Shown here in pieces: positions 1 to 8,620 of a stretch of 50,243 bases of DNA. The DNA comes from Pararhizobium antarcticum (GTDB taxonomy: Bacteria; Pseudomonadota; Alphaproteobacteria; Rhizobiales; Rhizobiaceae). The notes under the pieces are model-generated. The model worked only from the letters and a program-made list of their open reading frames with translations, was not told where the DNA came from and did no database searches. Location of the stretch: assembly GCF_001885585.1 (NCBI RefSeq), contig NZ_LSRP01000097.1:1-50243 (forward strand), read 5' to 3'. A program made the translations under genes and the position numbers. Position 1 is the first letter of the stretch; the number at the start of each line of letters is the position of its first letter.

Positions 1-426
1 ACATCCTCGAGCCAGGCCGAAGGCGCCGTGCGCGAGTTCCAGGTGGCGACGCTGGAATTTGTCAGCGAAGACGGTGTTCTGACCGGCGTCAAGTGCTGCC
101 AGGTGGATGAGCGCCGCAAGCCGATCGCCGGCACGGAATTCGTCATCAAGGCCGATCTCGCTTTCATCGCCATCGGCTTCAGCGGCCCCGGCGAGGAATG
201 CGTGCTGAAGGATCTCGGTGAACAGCTGGTTGTTGGCAAGGACCGTCGTGGCGGAACCTTCGTCACGGCCAACGACAAGGACTACAAGACCTCGGTCGAA
301 GGCTTCTGGGCTGCCGGCGACGTGCGTCGTGGCCAGTCGCTGGTCGTCTGGGCGATCCGCGAAGGCCGCCAGGCCGCCCGCGCCATCGACGAAGCCTTGA
401 TGGGTTCGACCCTCTTGCCGCGGTAA
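1..426 (+). CDS. gltD: Glutamate synthase small subunit, C-terminal part
   Basis: The gene is cut by the left edge, so only about the last 141 codons are present, open in frame from base 1 to TAA at 424-426. GltD is the FAD/NADPH subunit that feeds electrons to GltB for making glutamate from glutamine and 2-oxoglutarate. The visible part is the end of the pyridine-nucleotide-disulphide oxidoreductase fold. It has an [10 protein letters not shown] stretch, then [31 protein letters not shown], split here as the classic GD-type second FAD contact (WAAGD) followed by a helix, and it ends with [16 protein letters not shown]. This ending is typical of GltD and related NADPH-dependent reductases. 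The GltD assignment rests on this C-terminus alone. A strong hairpin follows at 450-491. Confidence 0.85.
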   Translation, partial: TSSSQAEGAVREFQVATLEFVSEDGVLTGVKCCQVDERRKPIAGTEFVIKADLAFIAIGFSGPGEECVLKDLGEQLVVGKDRRGGTFVTANDKDYKTSVEGFWAAGDVRRGQSLVVWAIREGRQAARAIDEALMGSTLLPR

Positions 427-449
427 GGACGAAACGCTTCCGTAAATTC

Positions 450-491
450 AAAGCTGTGCGAAAATCATGTTGGATTTTTCGCACAGCTTTT
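450..491. terminator. Bidirectional Rho-independent terminator
   Basis: A 15-bp perfect inverted repeat (450-464 with 476-490) has an 11-nt loop. It is A-rich on the left and T-rich on the right, so it can end both gltD (+) and the convergent SGNH gene (-), whose stop lies at 512. Confidence 0.85.
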
Positions 492-511
492 CATTTTGGA
501 GCCGGATACTG

Positions 512-1747
512 TCAGTTCCGGATCACCGGATTGCTGATCACGGTTTCGGGTTTTGCCAGCCGGAAATCATCGATGCGGCCGGTGGGGGCTTCTGCCAGTT
601 CGCCCTTTTCGACGAGCAGATCGCGTGGGCTCTTTCCGGCGGTTTTGCTCAGGATCGGTCCTCCCATCAGGGCGCTGCCGCCGTCGAGCGCCGGATCGGC
701 GAGGCTGATGGGTTGCGTCTTGACGATCAGTTGATCCTCGACCGGGGCGGTCACGACGAGATCCTTGAGGTCGCCAGCGCCGAGAACATCGCTGCCGGAC
801 GCCGCGGCATCGCCCAGCAGTCGCCGGATATCCTTTTCGACATAGAAGGCCAGCTTGCGCTTGCCGGCCTTGGTCAGGTTTATGCCATCGGAACCACGAA
901 GACGCACCTGCTGGCCGTTGATGTCGGATCCGGTCAGCACGAACTTGCCGCTCTCGTCGACGAAACCATCCCAGATATCGATGAACTCGCCGCCGGCCTT
1001 TTCGGCCTCGACGCGGAAGATACCGTTCAGGGTGACCATGTCGGCGGTCATCGATCCTGACTGGAACGGCGGCATGCCCACCCAGAGCATGGGCACATTG
1101 CCGGTGCGGGCGAGCGTTGCGAAGGCGGATACGCGACGGGTATATTCTGCCAGCCATTCCTCGGTGCGGAATTTCTCCTTTTGCCTGCCGATCGATATCT
1201 GCTGGCGATCGTTTGCGCCGAGGCTGACGATGATCAGCGAGGGTTTCAGTTCGGCTTCATAACCTGGAAGAATGGCGGGCCAGTTGAAATAGTCGTCGCG
1301 AACCATGCCGGAGGAGCCGTTTGCACGGGTCTCGATGACAATGCCGGGCGTGGCTTCAAACGCGGTCTTCAGCCCGTCGCCGAGACTGCCGGCGATGAAA
1401 TCGCCAACGACCAGAACCGTTTTGGCTTCCGGAAGCTTTTCGACAACCAAAGGTGCTGCGACTGCCGGTTGCGGCTTGGCTTTCTGTCGTGTCTTTTGTG
1501 GCTGTTGTCGTTGCTGCTGTTGTTGCCTGCGGATGACCGGCTCTTCGTCGTAGATCCGGAAGTCGCGCCGCTCCTGGCGGGGTGCCCGCCCGAACAGCAT
1601 CTGCATGATGGTGCGCCGCTCGACGCGTTCCTGCGCCTGCACCGATGTCACTGGCTGCACTGCAATGACCGATGCCGCCAGACAAACTGTCAGCAGGCCA
1701 CGCAGCAGCCATGGAAAACGCCGATGGTTCGTCGTTGCGGATGTCAT
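512..1747 (-). CDS. Exported SGNH-fold protein of the DUF459 type, apparently without catalytic Ser and His
   Basis: This 411-residue protein has an N-terminal hydrophobic signal segment (about residues 12-38, ending VQAQ) and a Gln/Arg-rich linker (about 72-90). An SGNH/GDSL-like domain runs from about residue 108. Block I reads VVGDF at 113-117, where GDS is expected. Block III GxND is intact (GAND, 177-180). Block V reads DGINLT (287-292), where DxxHLT is usual. The fold is therefore recognisable, but the nucleophile and the histidine positions look substituted. It acts in the periplasm or envelope; the substrate is unknown. Annotated relatives are called SGNH family hydrolase or DUF459. 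The gene lies downstream of, and in the same direction as, the lytic transglycosylase gene, which may point to peptidoglycan or surface-polymer work; that is inference. Confidence 0.8.
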   Translation of the reverse strand: MTSATTNHRRFPWLLRGLLTVCLAASVIAVQPVTSVQAQERVERRTIMQMLFGRAPRQERRDFRIYDEEPVIRRQQQQQRQQPQKTRQKAKPQPAVAAPLVVEKLPEAKTVLVVGDFIAGSLGDGLKTAFEATPGIVIETRANGSSGMVRDDYFNWPAILPGYEAELKPSLIIVSLGANDRQQISIGRQKEKFRTEEWLAEYTRRVSAFATLARTGNVPMLWVGMPPFQSGSMTADMVTLNGIFRVEAEKAGGEFIDIWDGFVDESGKFVLTGSDINGQQVRLRGSDGINLTKAGKRKLAFYVEKDIRRLLGDAAASGSDVLGAGDLKDLVVTAPVEDQLIVKTQPISLADPALDGGSALMGGPILSKTAGKSPRDLLVEKGELAEAPTGRIDDFRLAKPETVISNPVIRN

Positions 1748-1790
1748 CGTCCTGTCCTGCCTGCTCCAAATGATCCTGCACGACCGGCGG

Positions 1791-1816
1791 GTCGGCGCTT
1801 CCTGCGAAGCGCCGAC
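1791..1816. other. Intergenic hairpin between transglycosylase and SGNH genes
   Basis: An 11-bp perfect inverted repeat (1791-1801 with 1806-1816) with a 4-nt loop sits in the 73-bp gap between two genes read leftward. No T-run follows, so it is more likely an RNA-processing or stabilising hairpin than a complete intrinsic terminator. Confidence 0.5.
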
Positions 1817-1820
1817 GGGC

Positions 1821-3044
1821 TCAGTTCTGCAAGGCTTTCAGCAGATGTTGTGTCGGCTGGCCATCCGGCGTCAAGCCGTTTCTGTTCTGGAATGCCTGGA
1901 TTGCAGCCTTCGAGCCGGAGCCGAAATTGCCGTCCACTTCGCCGTCATAATAGCCCATTTCCTTGAGCCGGCTCTGCAGTTCGAATTTCTGCTTGATGTC
2001 GAGCGAGCCGTCCGGGCGGCTCCAGGGCTGATGCATGCCGCCATAGCCGGCGATTTCATCCGCCAAAAGGCCGACCCCGAGCGCGTAGGAATCGGAGGCA
2101 TTGTAGCGCTTGAGGACGAAGAAATTCTTGGTCATCAGGAACCCCGGGCTTCCGGCGCCGCCTGGCAACTTCAGTTCGGCGCGCTGGCCGGTATTGCGGA
2201 AACCCTTGCCGTTGGGGCGAGCAAAACCGAGGGCCTGCCACTGGGCGAGTGTCTTCGTTTGCCCGGCATACTGGTTGGCGCCCTTCGGTGGCGTGACCTC
2301 GTAGCCCCAGGTCTGGCCGGACTGCCAGCCGTTTTTCTTCAGGAGATTGGCGGCTGTTGCCAGTGCATCGGGTATCGAGTTCCAGATGTCGCGGTTGCCA
2401 TTGCCATCGGCGTCGATCGCATAGAGCAGATAGCTCGTCGGGATGAATTGTGTATGCCCCATGGCGCCGGCCCACGAGCCGTTCAGTTCTCGCGGCGTGA
2501 TGTCACCGCTCTGCAGGATCTTCAGCGCTGCGATCAATTGGGTCTTTGCGAATTTCGCCCGTTTCGGGTCGGCATAGGCAAGCGTTGCCAGCGCGCGTGG
2601 CACGTAGTGCAGCCGGTCGTCCTTTTCGAGAACGGCACCATAGTTGGATTCCATCGACCAGATGGCCAGCAGAATGGTCCTGTCGACGCCGAAGTGACGC
2701 TCCAGTGCTGTCAGTGTGCGATCGTGTTTGGCGGACATTTCCTGACCGATCCGCCGCGTGTAGGGATTGACGCGCGAATCGATATATTCCCAGATCTTGT
2801 GCTTGAACTCGGGCTGGTAGTTGGCTTTTTCGAGCACGGTCGAATCAGGCGTCTTCACGCCAGAGAAGGCTTTCTGATAGGTTGCCTTGGTAATGCCGCT
2901 CTTGGCAGCCGTGGCGTAAAAACTGTTGATCCATGTCTGGAAGCCGGCATCGGCGCGAGCCGATGGTGCGGCCAGCAGGACGGTTGCGGAGATCATGAGC
3001 GCGGTGGATGCGCGGCGAAAAAATGTCGTGTACGTCTTGATCAT
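1821..3044 (-). CDS. Lytic murein transglycosylase, MltB/SLT_2 family, with peptidoglycan-binding domain
   Basis: A periplasmic enzyme of about 407 residues that would cleave the MurNAc-GlcNAc bond in murein, forming 1,6-anhydro ends. The start at 3044 is preferred over an upstream in-frame codon at 3128 because it gives a clean signal peptide (MIKTYTTFFRRAS, then a hydrophobic core, ending ARADA near residue 31). A weak GGAAA lies upstream. The SLT_2 domain carries AIWSMESNYGA with the likely catalytic Glu near residue 132, and GAMGHTQFIPTSYL further on. The last 60 residues form a PG_binding_1 domain (LQSRLKEMGYYDGEVDGNFG). The protein lacks a lipobox, so it is soluble or wall-bound rather than a lipoprotein like E. 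coli MltB. The SGNH gene follows 73 bp downstream. Confidence 0.92.
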   Translation of the reverse strand: MIKTYTTFFRRASTALMISATVLLAAPSARADAGFQTWINSFYATAAKSGITKATYQKAFSGVKTPDSTVLEKANYQPEFKHKIWEYIDSRVNPYTRRIGQEMSAKHDRTLTALERHFGVDRTILLAIWSMESNYGAVLEKDDRLHYVPRALATLAYADPKRAKFAKTQLIAALKILQSGDITPRELNGSWAGAMGHTQFIPTSYLLYAIDADGNGNRDIWNSIPDALATAANLLKKNGWQSGQTWGYEVTPPKGANQYAGQTKTLAQWQALGFARPNGKGFRNTGQRAELKLPGGAGSPGFLMTKNFFVLKRYNASDSYALGVGLLADEIAGYGGMHQPWSRPDGSLDIKQKFELQSRLKEMGYYDGEVDGNFGSGSKAAIQAFQNRNGLTPDGQPTQHLLKALQN

Positions 3045-3349
3045 CAGCTGTCGTTTCCGTTTTTCGGCGACCCCCCGAAGGCGCAGAATTGACCGCAGAA
3101 CCGGGGGAATACGCAAATTTACAGTCATGGAGCCCGCCTCACGCGTATCCTTGCATGACGCTTTTCCGATAGAGATGTCGGGCTTCTGCTCGACGGTACC
3201 GAAACTCTACAAAAACGAAGTCAACAAATTCTTTACCATGAACGATCGGTGCCGTCTTCATTCGTAGAAAAATAGCAATTTTTCGATAATGCCCTGTTGA
3301 TACCCAAGTGTTCTGTTTTAAATCACATGATCGTGATCTGGAGACGTCA

Positions 3350-4237
3350 ATGACTGACAAGCGTAAAGTCCGTAAGGCCGTATTTCCTGTTGCGGGCCTC
3401 GGCACCCGTTTTCTACCGGCAACCAAGGCCGTTCCGAAAGAAATGCTGACCGTGGTCGACAAGCCGGTCATTCAATATGTGGTCGATGAGGCGCTTGATG
3501 CCGGTATCGAACATCTGATCTTCGTCACGGGCCGCAACAAGGCGGTCATAGAGGATTATTTCGATATCCAGACAGAGCTGGAGCAGACCCTCAAGGAGCG
3601 CAACAAGAACGCCGAATTGACGCTTCTTGCTGATATCCTGCCAAGGGCCGGCACAACGAGCTTCACGCGCCAGCAGGCGCCGCTCGGTCTTGGCCATGCG
3701 GTCTGGTGCGCGCGCGACATCGTCGGCGACGAGCCTTTCGCGGTGCTTCTGCCTGACATGATCATGCGATCGGAAAAAGGCTGCCTGAAGGGCATGGTCG
3801 AACTCTACAATCAGAGCGGCGGCAATGTGCTGGCGGTTGAGGAATGCGCACCGGAGCAATCCCACAAATACGGTATCGTCGGTGTCGGCGATGCGATCGG
3901 TGACGGCTTCGCAATCACCGCCATGGTGGAAAAGCCGCCTGTCGGCACGGCTCCGTCGAACTTCTTCATCAACGGTCGCTATATCCTGCAGCCTGAGATC
4001 TTCGACATTCTGGAAACGCAGGAGCGGGGCGCTGGAAACGAAATCCAGCTGACCGACGGCATGCTCAAGCTTGCCAAGCAGCAGCCGTTTTCCGGCTATC
4101 ACTTCCGCGGCGATACCTATGACTGCGGCATGAAGGAAGGCTTCATCCTGGCCAACGTCGCCTTCGCCCTTTCGCGTGGCGATATCCGCCCGGGCGTCGA
4201 AGAGCAGTTGAAGGCACTGGTGGCTGCGCTGAAATAG
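3350..4237 (+). CDS. galU: UTP-glucose-1-phosphate uridylyltransferase
   Basis: A cytoplasmic enzyme of 295 residues that makes UDP-glucose from UTP and glucose-1-phosphate for exopolysaccharide, LPS and cyclic glucan synthesis. The start ATG at 3350 has GGAG eight bases upstream and begins [16 protein letters not shown]; an upstream GTG at 3308 lacks support. The nucleotidyltransferase signature [11 protein letters not shown] is at residues 16-26, followed by VPKEML. The sugar-binding and catalytic parts ([27 protein letters not shown]) follow in the usual order, and the length is normal for bacterial GalU. It is transcribed alone from an AT-rich upstream region and ends at a clear terminator. 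Confidence 0.95.
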   Translation: MTDKRKVRKAVFPVAGLGTRFLPATKAVPKEMLTVVDKPVIQYVVDEALDAGIEHLIFVTGRNKAVIEDYFDIQTELEQTLKERNKNAELTLLADILPRAGTTSFTRQQAPLGLGHAVWCARDIVGDEPFAVLLPDMIMRSEKGCLKGMVELYNQSGGNVLAVEECAPEQSHKYGIVGVGDAIGDGFAITAMVEKPPVGTAPSNFFINGRYILQPEIFDILETQERGAGNEIQLTDGMLKLAKQQPFSGYHFRGDTYDCGMKEGFILANVAFALSRGDIRPGVEEQLKALVAALK

Positions 4238-4263
4238 ACCACCGAGCAGATTGCAAGACGATC

Positions 4264-4297
4264 AAAGCCGCGCCGACCACTCGTCTGCGCGGCTTTT
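4264..4297 (+). terminator. Rho-independent terminator of galU
   Basis: A 10-bp GC-rich stem (4264-4273 with 4287-4296) is followed by TTTT, 27 bases after the galU stop. Confidence 0.85.
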
Positions 4298-4303
4298 CCA
4301 TGC

Positions 4304-5785
4304 TCAGCGCTTCAGCGTCAGCCCGACGCCGATCTTGGCGACATTGGTTGACGGGCCGGTCGTTTGCATCGTGCGCTCATAGCTGACGTCGCCTGTCAGT
4401 GCGAGGGAGCGCGTCATGTCCCAGCTGAGACCGGCGCCGGCGAGCCAGACTTTCTGGTCTTCCGAAGAACTGCCCGATGGATAGTTGCGGAAGGTCAGGC
4501 TGTTGCTCAGGCGGGCCACCAGCGACGAGCGCAATTCATGCGTCAGGCCGCTGTTCAACGCATAGACCAGCGCACCGCTTTCGCCGGCCGTTGTCGATGG
4601 CTCGATGCCGGTCGAAACGCCGTAGGTGACAATTGTCCCGCGCTGTGGCGACCAGTTGAACGTGCTGTCCACCGTCAGGCCGCTCAGATCGTCGAGACGG
4701 CTGTCCTTGAAGCGGTAGGTTTCGTAGCCGAGCGCGATTTCGCCGTTCATCTTCTCGCCGAGATCAACCTGGAGACCGGCGCGTCCGGCATAATTGTCGT
4801 AGGAGCGTTCGAAGCCAAGCGTGTCGCGGCGCAGGTCATAGACCGACCTGCCGACCGAGGCTTCGAGGAAGGGGATCAAGGCTGGGGATAGTTCATAGCC
4901 GATGCGGGCGGTAACGGTCCCGGCATTGCGGTCGCGGTCACTCAGCGACAGGTCGGTACCATCGCTCAGTTCGGCGCTGCCATAGACATAACGCTCGAAA
5001 TCCACCTTGGCCGAACCGCGCAGGATGCCGAAATCCCGCTGGACGCCGGCGCCGAGACTGTAGCGGTCGATGCCCGATTGCACGGAGGCACCCGAGATGG
5101 CGTTGGGATCGGTCGAATCCTCGCGCTCGAAGCGGTAGCCGGCTCTGAGCGTTCCGGTGGTCTCGTTGCTGATGTCGAGGCGCAGTTCCGCATCCAGATT
5201 GGCCACCGGCTCGGTCGCGCCTTCGCCGCCGATATTGCGCTGCCAGGTGCCTTCGCCGGTGACCGTCAACTGGTGACGCGACCAGTCGGAGGTCAAAGTG
5301 CCCTTCAGCCCGGTCTGGAGATAGCTTCGGCTTTCCTTGGAACTGCCGTTCTTTGTTGTTTCGTGATTGATGGTCTGGCTGAGCGACGGCTTCAGCGTGA
5401 AGGTGCCAAGGGCGATGCCGGGCGCGTCGTTACGGTCGGGATCAAGCGTCGAACGCAGGCCATCGACCGTGCCTTCGCGGGTGTTCACCCGGCCTAAATC
5501 GTCGTCCACTGCCGGTCCGGCATCGGGACCGTCGTCAATGAGGGAAGCTGTCGTCGTTGGATCGGTTGTTTGTGTGCCTGTCGCCGCCGTGCCGGTCGTT
5601 GCTGCGCCCGTCATTGCACCCCCTGTCGTGGCAAGCGTCGTGTCGGCATCGTCTGCGGCAACCGGCGAAAAGGACTGGGCGACAGCGGGAAGGGGGATAA
5701 GGAAGGCGCAACTGGCCAAGAGCCACAGCGCCGGCATCGGGCGCTGGACACGGGTCCTGGTCTTGCGTGAATAGAATGGCGCCAT
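4304..5785 (-). CDS. Outer-membrane beta-barrel protein
   Basis: A 493-residue exported protein. A basic start is followed by a hydrophobic signal segment (about 18-36, ending AVAQS). A low-complexity Thr/Ala/Gly/Asp-rich stretch runs to about residue 110, then a long series of alternating amphipathic strands (for example GTLRAGYRFERED, GAGVQRDFGILRGSAKVDFERYVYG) ends in KIGVGLTLKR. This pattern fits the outer-membrane beta-barrel family commonly found next to polysaccharide functions in rhizobia. The exact role (porin, secretin-like export or structural) cannot be read from the sequence. A second in-frame Met at residue 17 is an alternative start. The gene is convergent with galU. Confidence 0.8.
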   Translation of the reverse strand: MAPFYSRKTRTRVQRPMPALWLLASCAFLIPLPAVAQSFSPVAADDADTTLATTGGAMTGAATTGTAATGTQTTDPTTTASLIDDGPDAGPAVDDDLGRVNTREGTVDGLRSTLDPDRNDAPGIALGTFTLKPSLSQTINHETTKNGSSKESRSYLQTGLKGTLTSDWSRHQLTVTGEGTWQRNIGGEGATEPVANLDAELRLDISNETTGTLRAGYRFEREDSTDPNAISGASVQSGIDRYSLGAGVQRDFGILRGSAKVDFERYVYGSAELSDGTDLSLSDRDRNAGTVTARIGYELSPALIPFLEASVGRSVYDLRRDTLGFERSYDNYAGRAGLQVDLGEKMNGEIALGYETYRFKDSRLDDLSGLTVDSTFNWSPQRGTIVTYGVSTGIEPSTTAGESGALVYALNSGLTHELRSSLVARLSNSLTFRNYPSGSSSEDQKVWLAGAGLSWDMTRSLALTGDVSYERTMQTTGPSTNVAKIGVGLTLKR

Positions 5786-5891
5786 GTGCCCTATGCCCGG
5801 AAAGCCTGTTTACAAGTGTTGCGCAATCGTAAACCGATGTGGTTAACCATTCGTTTCCACGCAGGCGGACAGGGGCTTTTCTGTTGTGCTT

Positions 5892-6350
5892 TCAGGCGCT
5901 TTCGACGGTGAGCTGGCGCCCCGAACAGGCAATGATCCGAACCCGTGCGCCAACAGGCAGGTCCGGGCCATCGACAATCCATGTCGTATCATCCAGCCGC
6001 ACGCGGCCTCGGCCTTCTGCGATCGGCTCCTCCAGCAAAGCGGTGCGTCCGACAAGGCTGGCGCCGCGCTGGTTGAGCAACGGTTCATCCGAGGTGTTGC
6101 CGGCGCGGGAGACAATTTTTCGCCCCGCCAAAGCCGCTGCCACCGAAAGCAGGGCAAAGAAGACGAGCTGGACTTCCCAGATCCAGAAACCGGTTTCCCA
6201 AAGCGCCAGCGAGACGAGGCCCGTGAGGATGGCGGCGATGCCGATCCAGACCAGGAAGACGCCGGGCACCAGGACTTCGGCAGCCAGAAGCACAAGCCCG
6301 ATCACCCACCATGTCCAGGGACCAAGTTCCAGAACGATGCGAGCGATCAT
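5892..6350 (-). CDS. NfeD-like membrane protein
   Basis: A 152-residue protein with three closely spaced hydrophobic segments (about residues 10-80), then a small soluble OB-fold domain rich in beta strands (GASLVGRTALLEEPIAEGRG, DTTWIVDG, VGARVRI). This is the short form of NfeD without the ClpP-like protease domain. NfeD proteins are partners of SPFH proteins in membrane microdomains. It starts three bases after the stop of the SPFH gene, so the two are almost certainly co-transcribed. No terminator is evident between it and the next gene. Confidence 0.88.
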   Translation of the reverse strand: MIARIVLELGPWTWWVIGLVLLAAEVLVPGVFLVWIGIAAILTGLVSLALWETGFWIWEVQLVFFALLSVAAALAGRKIVSRAGNTSDEPLLNQRGASLVGRTALLEEPIAEGRGRVRLDDTTWIVDGPDLPVGARVRIIACSGRQLTVESA

Positions 6351-6353
6351 GGT

Positions 6354-7358
6354 TCAGCTCCCCCGCGGTGTCGTATCAAACGGATTGCGGACAGGTGTCG
6401 TCGTCGGTGTTGCGGGGCGGCTGCGGGCCGGCGCCGGTGCGTCACCAAAGACTTCGCGAGCGATGGCGCCGATGCCGCCAAGCGAGCCGATCAGCGAGGA
6501 GGCTTCCATCGGCATCAGTACGATCTTGGAGTTCGGCGCGGTGCCGATCGCCGCCATGGCTTCCGTGTATTTCTGTGCGACGAAGTAGTTGATCGCCTGC
6601 ACGTCGCCGGCGGCAATGGCTTCCGAGACCATCTTCGTTGCCTTCGCCTCGGCTTCGGCCAGACGCTCGCGCGCCTCGGCGTCGCGGAAGGCGGCTTCGC
6701 GCTGGCCTTCGGCCTGCAGGATCGCCGATTGCTTGGCACCTTCGGCGCGCAGGATCTGCGCGTTGCGGGCGCCCTCGGCCTCCAGAACCTGGGCACGCTT
6801 CTCGCGCTCCGCCTTCATCTGCCGCGCCATGGCGTCGACCAGGTCCTTCGGCGGCTGGATGTCCTTGATCTCGACGCGCGTCACCTTGATGCCCCAGGGC
6901 CCGACGGCTTCGTCGACGACACGCAGCAGCTTGTCGTTGATCGCGTCGCGGTTCGACAGAAGTTCGTCGAGATCCATCGAACCCATGACCGAGCGGATGT
7001 TGGTCATCGTCAGGTTGAGGATGGCGCTCTGCAGGTCGGAGACCTGATAGGCAGCCTCGGCCGCATTGAGGATCTGATAGAAGGCAACGGCATCGGCCGA
7101 GCAGCTGGCATTGTCTCGGGTGATAACTTCCTGCGTCGGGACGTCGAGCACCTGTTCCATGACATTCATCTTCGCGCCGACACGGTCAATGAACGGAATG
7201 ATCAGGTTTAGACCGGGCTCCATGGTCCTGGTGTAGCGGCCAAATCGCTCGACAGTGTAGCGGTAGCCCTGCGGAACGGTCTTGATGCCCGAAAAGAGCA
7301 CCAGGATGACGAGGACGACAAAGGCAATGACGACGATATCGAGTCCGGCCAGCGGCAT
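6354..7358 (-). CDS. SPFH/band 7 protein (stomatin/paraslipin, QmcA-like)
   Basis: A 334-residue protein with an N-terminal membrane anchor ([20 protein letters not shown], residues 4-24). A band 7 domain ([23 protein letters not shown] onward, with [18 protein letters not shown]) follows, then a charged coiled-coil of about 80 residues rich in Ala/Glu/Arg ([20 protein letters not shown]) and a Pro/Thr-rich tail. Family members form large oligomeric cages or microdomains in the inner membrane and influence proteolysis and envelope stress. It is the first gene of a two-gene unit with NfeD. Confidence 0.92.
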   Translation of the reverse strand: MPLAGLDIVVIAFVVLVILVLFSGIKTVPQGYRYTVERFGRYTRTMEPGLNLIIPFIDRVGAKMNVMEQVLDVPTQEVITRDNASCSADAVAFYQILNAAEAAYQVSDLQSAILNLTMTNIRSVMGSMDLDELLSNRDAINDKLLRVVDEAVGPWGIKVTRVEIKDIQPPKDLVDAMARQMKAEREKRAQVLEAEGARNAQILRAEGAKQSAILQAEGQREAAFRDAEARERLAEAEAKATKMVSEAIAAGDVQAINYFVAQKYTEAMAAIGTAPNSKIVLMPMEASSLIGSLGGIGAIAREVFGDAPAPARSRPATPTTTPVRNPFDTTPRGS

Positions 7359-7453
7359 GGAAAACCCCTCTCAAATTCAGTTCGGAAATTAAACGATACT
7401 GTAGACCAGACGCGACGCCTGGTCAGTTTATTTGCACGTTGCCGCCGAAATAA

Positions 7454-8488
7454 TCAGACCCAGCCCATCAATTCCCGGCGCACCACATGCTCCAGCACCG
7501 CCATGCCGCCCGGCGTGTCGTTGAGGCAGGGGATATGGGTGAATTTTTCGCCGCCGTGTTCGTGGAAGCTTTCGGCCGCTTCCACGGCAATTTCCTCGAG
7601 CGTCTCAAGGCAATCCGAGACGAAACCGGGATTGATCACGGCGATGCGCTTCACGCCTTCCTGTGCCAGTTTCTCGACGGTCTTGTCGGTATAGGGCTGC
7701 AGCCATTCCTCCGGCCCGAAACGGGACTGGAAGGTCACCTGTAGTTTTTCCTTCGACCAGCCGAGTTTCTCCCGCACCAGACGCCCTGTCTTGTAACACT
7801 GGCAGTGATAGGGATCGCCCTTCATGAAATAGGACTTCGGAATGCCGTGGAAGGAGGTCAGAATCACTTCCGGTTCCCAGTCGAGCGTTGCCAGATGGCC
7901 AGTGATCGAATTGGCCAGGGCCTCGATATAGACCGGGTCGTCATGATAACGCGGCACGGTGCGCAGCGCCGGCTGCCAGCGCATTTTCAGCAGCGCCTTG
8001 AAGGCTTCGTCGTTGACGGTTGCCGTGGTCGCGGCGGCATATTGCGGATAGAGCGGGAACAGCAGGATTTTCTCGCACCCGTCCTTCTGCAATTCGTCCA
8101 TCTTCGATTTGATCGATGGCTGTCCGTAGCGCATGGCCCAGTCGACGCGGACATTCGGCAGGTCGGCGAAGCTCTTGGCCATCTGCTCGGCCTGGTTTCG
8201 GGTATAGGTGCGCAGGTAGCTCTCATCGAGGTCGTTGTTCCAGATCGATGCGTAGGCCTTGCCGACTTTTCCAGGCCGGGTATTCAGGACGATGCCGTAA
8301 AGTATCGGATACCAGAGGAAGCGCGACCACTCGATGACGCGCCGGTCTGTTAGAAATTCCTGCAGATAGCGGCGCATCGATTTGTAGTCGGTGCCGTCAG
8401 GCGTGCCCAGGTTGACCAGGAGAACGCCGACCTTGCCGAACTGGACGGGCGGGTGGTTGACGGCAATCATCTCGGCATTCGGGTTCAT
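7454..8488 (-). CDS. hemH: Ferrochelatase
   Basis: This enzyme, about 344 residues long, inserts ferrous iron into protoporphyrin IX, the last step of haem synthesis. The start at 8488 (MNPNAEMIAVNHPPVQF) has AGGAAG seven bases upstream, so the longer reading frame from 8524 is rejected. Family landmarks are GVLLVNLGTPDG near the N-terminus, LLFPLYPQYAAATTATV in the middle and ILTSFHGIPKSYFMKGDPY with the metal-site His. The sequence CQCYKT and the C-terminal NPGFVSDCLETLEEI are also typical of proteobacterial HemH. It is a single-gene unit upstream of SPFH. I looked for an Irr/ICE or RirA operator upstream and found nothing convincing. Confidence 0.95.
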   Translation of the reverse strand: MNPNAEMIAVNHPPVQFGKVGVLLVNLGTPDGTDYKSMRRYLQEFLTDRRVIEWSRFLWYPILYGIVLNTRPGKVGKAYASIWNNDLDESYLRTYTRNQAEQMAKSFADLPNVRVDWAMRYGQPSIKSKMDELQKDGCEKILLFPLYPQYAAATTATVNDEAFKALLKMRWQPALRTVPRYHDDPVYIEALANSITGHLATLDWEPEVILTSFHGIPKSYFMKGDPYHCQCYKTGRLVREKLGWSKEKLQVTFQSRFGPEEWLQPYTDKTVEKLAQEGVKRIAVINPGFVSDCLETLEEIAVEAAESFHEHGGEKFTHIPCLNDTPGGMAVLEHVVRRELMGWV

Positions 8489-8563
8489 GGTTCTACTTCC
8501 TAAAAACTTTCGGGATTTCGTCATCTATACGACGGCTCGACCTATTGGTTTATGTCGTTCTAA

Positions 8564-8598
8564 AAAGAAAAACCGGCCCGGGGAAGCCCGGACCGGTT
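8564..8598 (-). terminator. Rho-independent terminator of the 5'-nucleotidase gene
   Basis: Read leftward, a GC-rich hairpin with arms AACCGG-T-CCGG and CCGG-G-CCGGTT is followed by TTTTTCTTTTT, directly after the stop of the nucleotidase gene at 8621. Confidence 0.85.
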
Positions 8599-8620
8599 CG
8601 CACATCAGAGACAAATCGTC

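Noticed and set aside
467..1060. Long open frames on the strand opposite the SGNH gene
   Set aside because: They are shadow frames of high-GC coding sequence with no domain or start signal.
8489..8570. An Irr/ICE or RirA operator upstream of hemH
   Set aside because: TTCTA and TAAAA fragments are present but do not form the TTTAGAA-N-TTCTAAA dyad or a TGA-N9-TCA box.
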